DNA of 7,459 nt from Planctomycetota bacterium (lineage in GTDB: Bacteria; Planctomycetota; UBA1135; UBA2386): NCBI GenBank assembly GCA_020425915.1, contig JAGQQZ010000617.1, positions 1-7,459 of the forward strand, in the 5' to 3' direction. Numbering within the stretch: the first letter of the stretch is position 1; each line of letters begins with the position of its first letter. Below the pieces are notes generated by a model. It was not told where the DNA came from. It ran no database searches and worked only from the letters and a program-made list of their open reading frames with translations. Positions 5,661 through 7,459 of this stretch are shown one piece after another. The position numbers and the translations under genes were made by a program.

Positions 5661-7100
5661 TTGAAGCTCGGCCTGACACAACACCTGCGCGCGGAACAGC
5701 GACTCGTCCAGTCGCCGCAGATGATCCAGGCGATGCAGATCCTGCAGTGCCCGATGACGGAACTCCAGGATCAGATCGAGCACGAGTTGCAGGAGAACGT
5801 GTTCCTCGAGGTCAAGGAACCGTCCGCCGAGCCGTCGGAGGACGGCCCCCCGGGCGGACCCGACTCGGACGGGAACGACGCGCCGGGGCTCGACGAGAAG
5901 CTCGAGGCCCAGTTCTCCGCCGAGCTCGACCAGCTCGAGCAGCGGGTCGACACGGGTCCGCGCACCGCGAAGGGGTCGGCCGAGGAGTCGGACCGTCGCT
6001 ACGAGATGCTCTACAACACGCCGGACGCCGAGCAATCGCTGTCCGACCACTTGTTGGAGCAAGCGCGGATGGCCGACCTCTCGGCCGAGCTGTTCGCTGT
6101 CGTCGAGCACGTCGTCTACTCGCTCGACTCGGACGGTCGCCTGGCCGAGTCGGCCGAGGAGATCGCCAACGACCTGCTCGTGCCGATTCCCCTGGTCGAA
6201 GAGGCGGTGTCGGTCGTTCGGTCGTTCGAGCCGGTCGGCATGGGCGCACGCAACGTCACCGACTGCCTGCTCATGCAGCTCGACAACCTCGGGTTCGCCC
6301 GTCCGTTGACTCGGCGCATCGTCGAGCACCATCTCGACGACTTGGCCCTCAACAAGTTGCCGAAGATCGCCAAGGAGACCGGCGCCTCGATCGACGACAT
6401 CAAGGAGTGTTGGGAGTTCCTGCGCGAACACCTCAACCCGCACCCGGGTGCAGCGTTCCAGCGGACCGATGTCGGCGTCGTCACTCCGGATGTCGTCGTC
6501 GAGGAGGTCGCGGGGAAGTTCGAGGTACGCGCGTTGCGCGGTTCGATCCCGGAGCTGGCGATCTCCACCCAGTACCGCTCGCTACTCAAGCAGGCGCGCA
6601 GCGACCCGAGACTCTACGAGTTCCTGCGCCGCAAGATCGAGGCGGCGAAGTGGTTCATCGAGGCCGTCCACCAACGACAGAGCACGATCCAGCGCATCGC
6701 CGACGAGATCGTCCAACGCCAGACCGGCTTCCTCCGGCACGGTGTGCAGCGCCTCGAGCCGATGAAGATGCAGGACGTCGCGGACGCGGTCGGGGTCCAC
6801 ATCTCGACCGTGAGCCGCGCGATCTCCGGCAAGTACATCCAGACGCCTCAGGGCATCATGGAGATGAAGCGCTTCTTCTCGGGCGGCACTCGGACCGACG
6901 ACGGCCACATGATCAGCCAGCGCGCGATCAAGGAGAAGGTGCGCGACATCGTCGATCGAGAGGACAAATCGCAGCCGCTGTCCGACGACCAGCTGGTCGA
7001 GGAACTCGGCAAGCAGGGGATCAAGATCGCTCGGCGGACCGTGACGAAGTACCGCAAGTCGCTCGGGATCGAGTCGTCGACCCGACGCCGCGAGTACTGA
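5661..7100 (+). CDS. rpoN: RNA polymerase sigma-54 factor RpoN
   Basis: This 479-residue alternative sigma factor directs RNA polymerase to -24/-12 promoters and needs an AAA+ activator for open-complex formation. Region I, residues 1-~50, is the Gln/Leu-rich activator-response segment (HLRAEQRLVQSPQMIQAMQI, then IEHELQEN). Region II, ~52-115, is an acidic Pro/Gly-rich linker. The core-binding domain, ~120-300, includes the signature FEPVGMGARNVTDCLL (189-204). The -12-binding HTH, ~365-408, reads MKMQDVADAVGVHISTVSRA, SGKYIQTPQGI and FFSGGT. The RpoN box ARRTVTKYRK (457-466) binds the -24 element. All hallmarks are intact, and the C-terminal third closely resembles planctomycetal RpoN. Translation must start at the TTG at 5661: a TAA lies two codons upstream in frame and the next ATG would delete the Gln-rich helix. 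No strong Shine-Dalgarno sequence is seen. A sigma-54-type promoter sits upstream, suggesting autoregulation. A sigma-54 activator gene lies about 2.6 kb away on the other strand. Confidence 0.98.
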   Translation: MKLGLTQHLRAEQRLVQSPQMIQAMQILQCPMTELQDQIEHELQENVFLEVKEPSAEPSEDGPPGGPDSDGNDAPGLDEKLEAQFSAELDQLEQRVDTGPRTAKGSAEESDRRYEMLYNTPDAEQSLSDHLLEQARMADLSAELFAVVEHVVYSLDSDGRLAESAEEIANDLLVPIPLVEEAVSVVRSFEPVGMGARNVTDCLLMQLDNLGFARPLTRRIVEHHLDDLALNKLPKIAKETGASIDDIKECWEFLREHLNPHPGAAFQRTDVGVVTPDVVVEEVAGKFEVRALRGSIPELAISTQYRSLLKQARSDPRLYEFLRRKIEAAKWFIEAVHQRQSTIQRIADEIVQRQTGFLRHGVQRLEPMKMQDVADAVGVHISTVSRAISGKYIQTPQGIMEMKRFFSGGTRTDDGHMISQRAIKEKVRDIVDREDKSQPLSDDQLVEELGKQGIKIARRTVTKYRKSLGIESSTRRREY

Positions 7101-7132
7101 GGTGACGCCCCGGCTCGGATTCTCGGTCCGCG

Positions 7133-7159
7133 GAACGGAACTTGCGCGGAGTTCCGTTC
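7133..7159 (+). terminator. Hairpin downstream of rpoN, possible terminator or processing site
   Basis: A perfect 10-bp inverted repeat (GAACGGAACT at 7133-7142, AGTTCCGTTC at 7150-7159) encloses a 7-base loop, 32 bases after the rpoN stop. Neither side has a T-run, so it is not a canonical intrinsic terminator. It may still stabilise the rpoN 3' end, or weaken read-through into the next gene. Confidence 0.4.
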
Positions 7160-7203
7160 GTCCAGCCTCGACCTCGCCCCGGCAATGGCGTGGACCCCAA
7201 CCC

Positions 7204-7459
7204 ATGGCCATCTCGTCGACCGGACCGAATCGCCCCACACCGCCGACTCGCGGTTTCGCACACCGACTGTGCGCAATCGCTGCGGTCCTGGCGGTGATGT
7301 GCATCGCGATTCGATCGCCGGGCCAGAGCCATCCGCCCCCCGACTGGGCGGCGACCCTCCGTTCCCAACTGCGATCGGACGACCCGTCGTTGCGCGGAGA
7401 AGCCGCGCTGGCGCTCGCCACGGTCGGGAACCCCGGTGACGTCGACGCGATCGCGCGAG
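7204..7459 (+). CDS. Exported HEAT-like repeat protein, 3' end missing
   Basis: The frame is open from the ATG at 7204 to the right edge (85 codons), with the same codon bias as the neighbours. Residues ~1-42 look like a signal peptide or N-terminal membrane anchor: a long basic n-region, then the hydrophobic stretch LCAIAAVLAVMCIAI and a possible cut after PGQS. Cys33 lacks a proper lipobox. Residues ~49-85 (LRSQLRSDDPSLRGEAALAL, then LATVGNPGDVDAI) have the spacing and Pro-x-x-Arg/Ala pattern of a HEAT or PBS-lyase-type HEAT repeat, common in planctomycetal secreted proteins. A GTG at 7102, two bases after the rpoN stop codon, is in the same frame and could add 34 residues, but that leader is Arg/Ser-rich and would bury the signal sequence. 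The family call rests on one repeat only. Confidence 0.6.
   Translation, partial: MAISSTGPNRPTPPTRGFAHRLCAIAAVLAVMCIAIRSPGQSHPPPDWAATLRSQLRSDDPSLRGEAALALATVGNPGDVDAIAR

Noticed and set aside
4878..6443. Long minus-strand open frame (521 codons) opposite the T2SF and rpoN genes
   Set aside because: Composition is Arg/Leu/Val/Glu-rich with no domain, antiparallel to well-supported genes and spanning their intergenic promoter region.
4784..7105. Very long plus-strand open frame across the T2SF and rpoN genes
   Set aside because: Its translation is Arg/Pro/Gly-rich with no recognisable domain, and it overlaps two clear genes in another frame; this is a GC-bias shadow.
1..7459. CRISPR arrays, insertion sequences, transposases, integrases and attachment sites
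   Set aside because: No spaced direct repeats, terminal inverted repeats with a transposase, or recombinase genes were seen; codon and base use look uniform across the window.

Overview
The window is GC-rich bacterial DNA (about two thirds G+C by eye), densely coded, with strong third-position GC bias. It most resembles a planctomycete. The best evidence is the RpoN protein at 5661-7100, whose N-terminal glutamine-rich region and whole C-terminal third read like the planctomycetal version of sigma-54. A standalone two-domain T2SF protein and a secreted GH42-like protein also fit that group. This assignment rests on remembered family sequences, not on a search.

Left part, 1-3731, minus strand: three genes read in the same direction. 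First is a short standalone GGDEF-fold protein (3150-3731) whose catalytic residues are all replaced but whose c-di-GMP-binding I-site appears intact. Next is a sigma-54-dependent response regulator with REC, AAA+ and Fis-type HTH domains (1709-3052). Last, starting 4 bases after the regulator's stop, is a GTG-initiated secreted protein with a GH42-type trimerisation domain (1-1704) that runs off the left edge. The 97-base gap before the regulator gene contains two overlapping inverted repeats, one of which covers its Shine-Dalgarno sequence.

Middle, 3732-4645: a strong intrinsic terminator on the minus strand (3880-3916) separates this operon from the small single-pass membrane protein gene upstream (4160-4645, minus, unknown function). 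Between that gene and the terminator lie about 240 non-coding bases, which include three tandem DnaA-box-like 9-mers (4093-4122).

Right part, 4656-7459, plus strand: an orphan compact type II secretion/type IV pilus inner-membrane platform protein (T2SF family) starts essentially back-to-back with the minus-strand membrane protein gene. It is followed by rpoN (TTG start), preceded by a good -24/-12 sigma-54 promoter match overlapped by a 12-bp palindrome. A hairpin follows rpoN, and then the start of a secreted HEAT-like protein gene that runs off the right edge.

Working interpretation (inference): the minus-strand operon may be a signalling cassette in which a c-di-GMP-binding pseudo-cyclase and a sigma-54 activator control, or are co-expressed with, a secreted carbohydrate-active or carbohydrate-binding protein. 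The sigma factor the activator needs is encoded about 2 kb away and may regulate its own transcription. No histidine kinase, mobile element, CRISPR array, tRNA or rRNA is visible.
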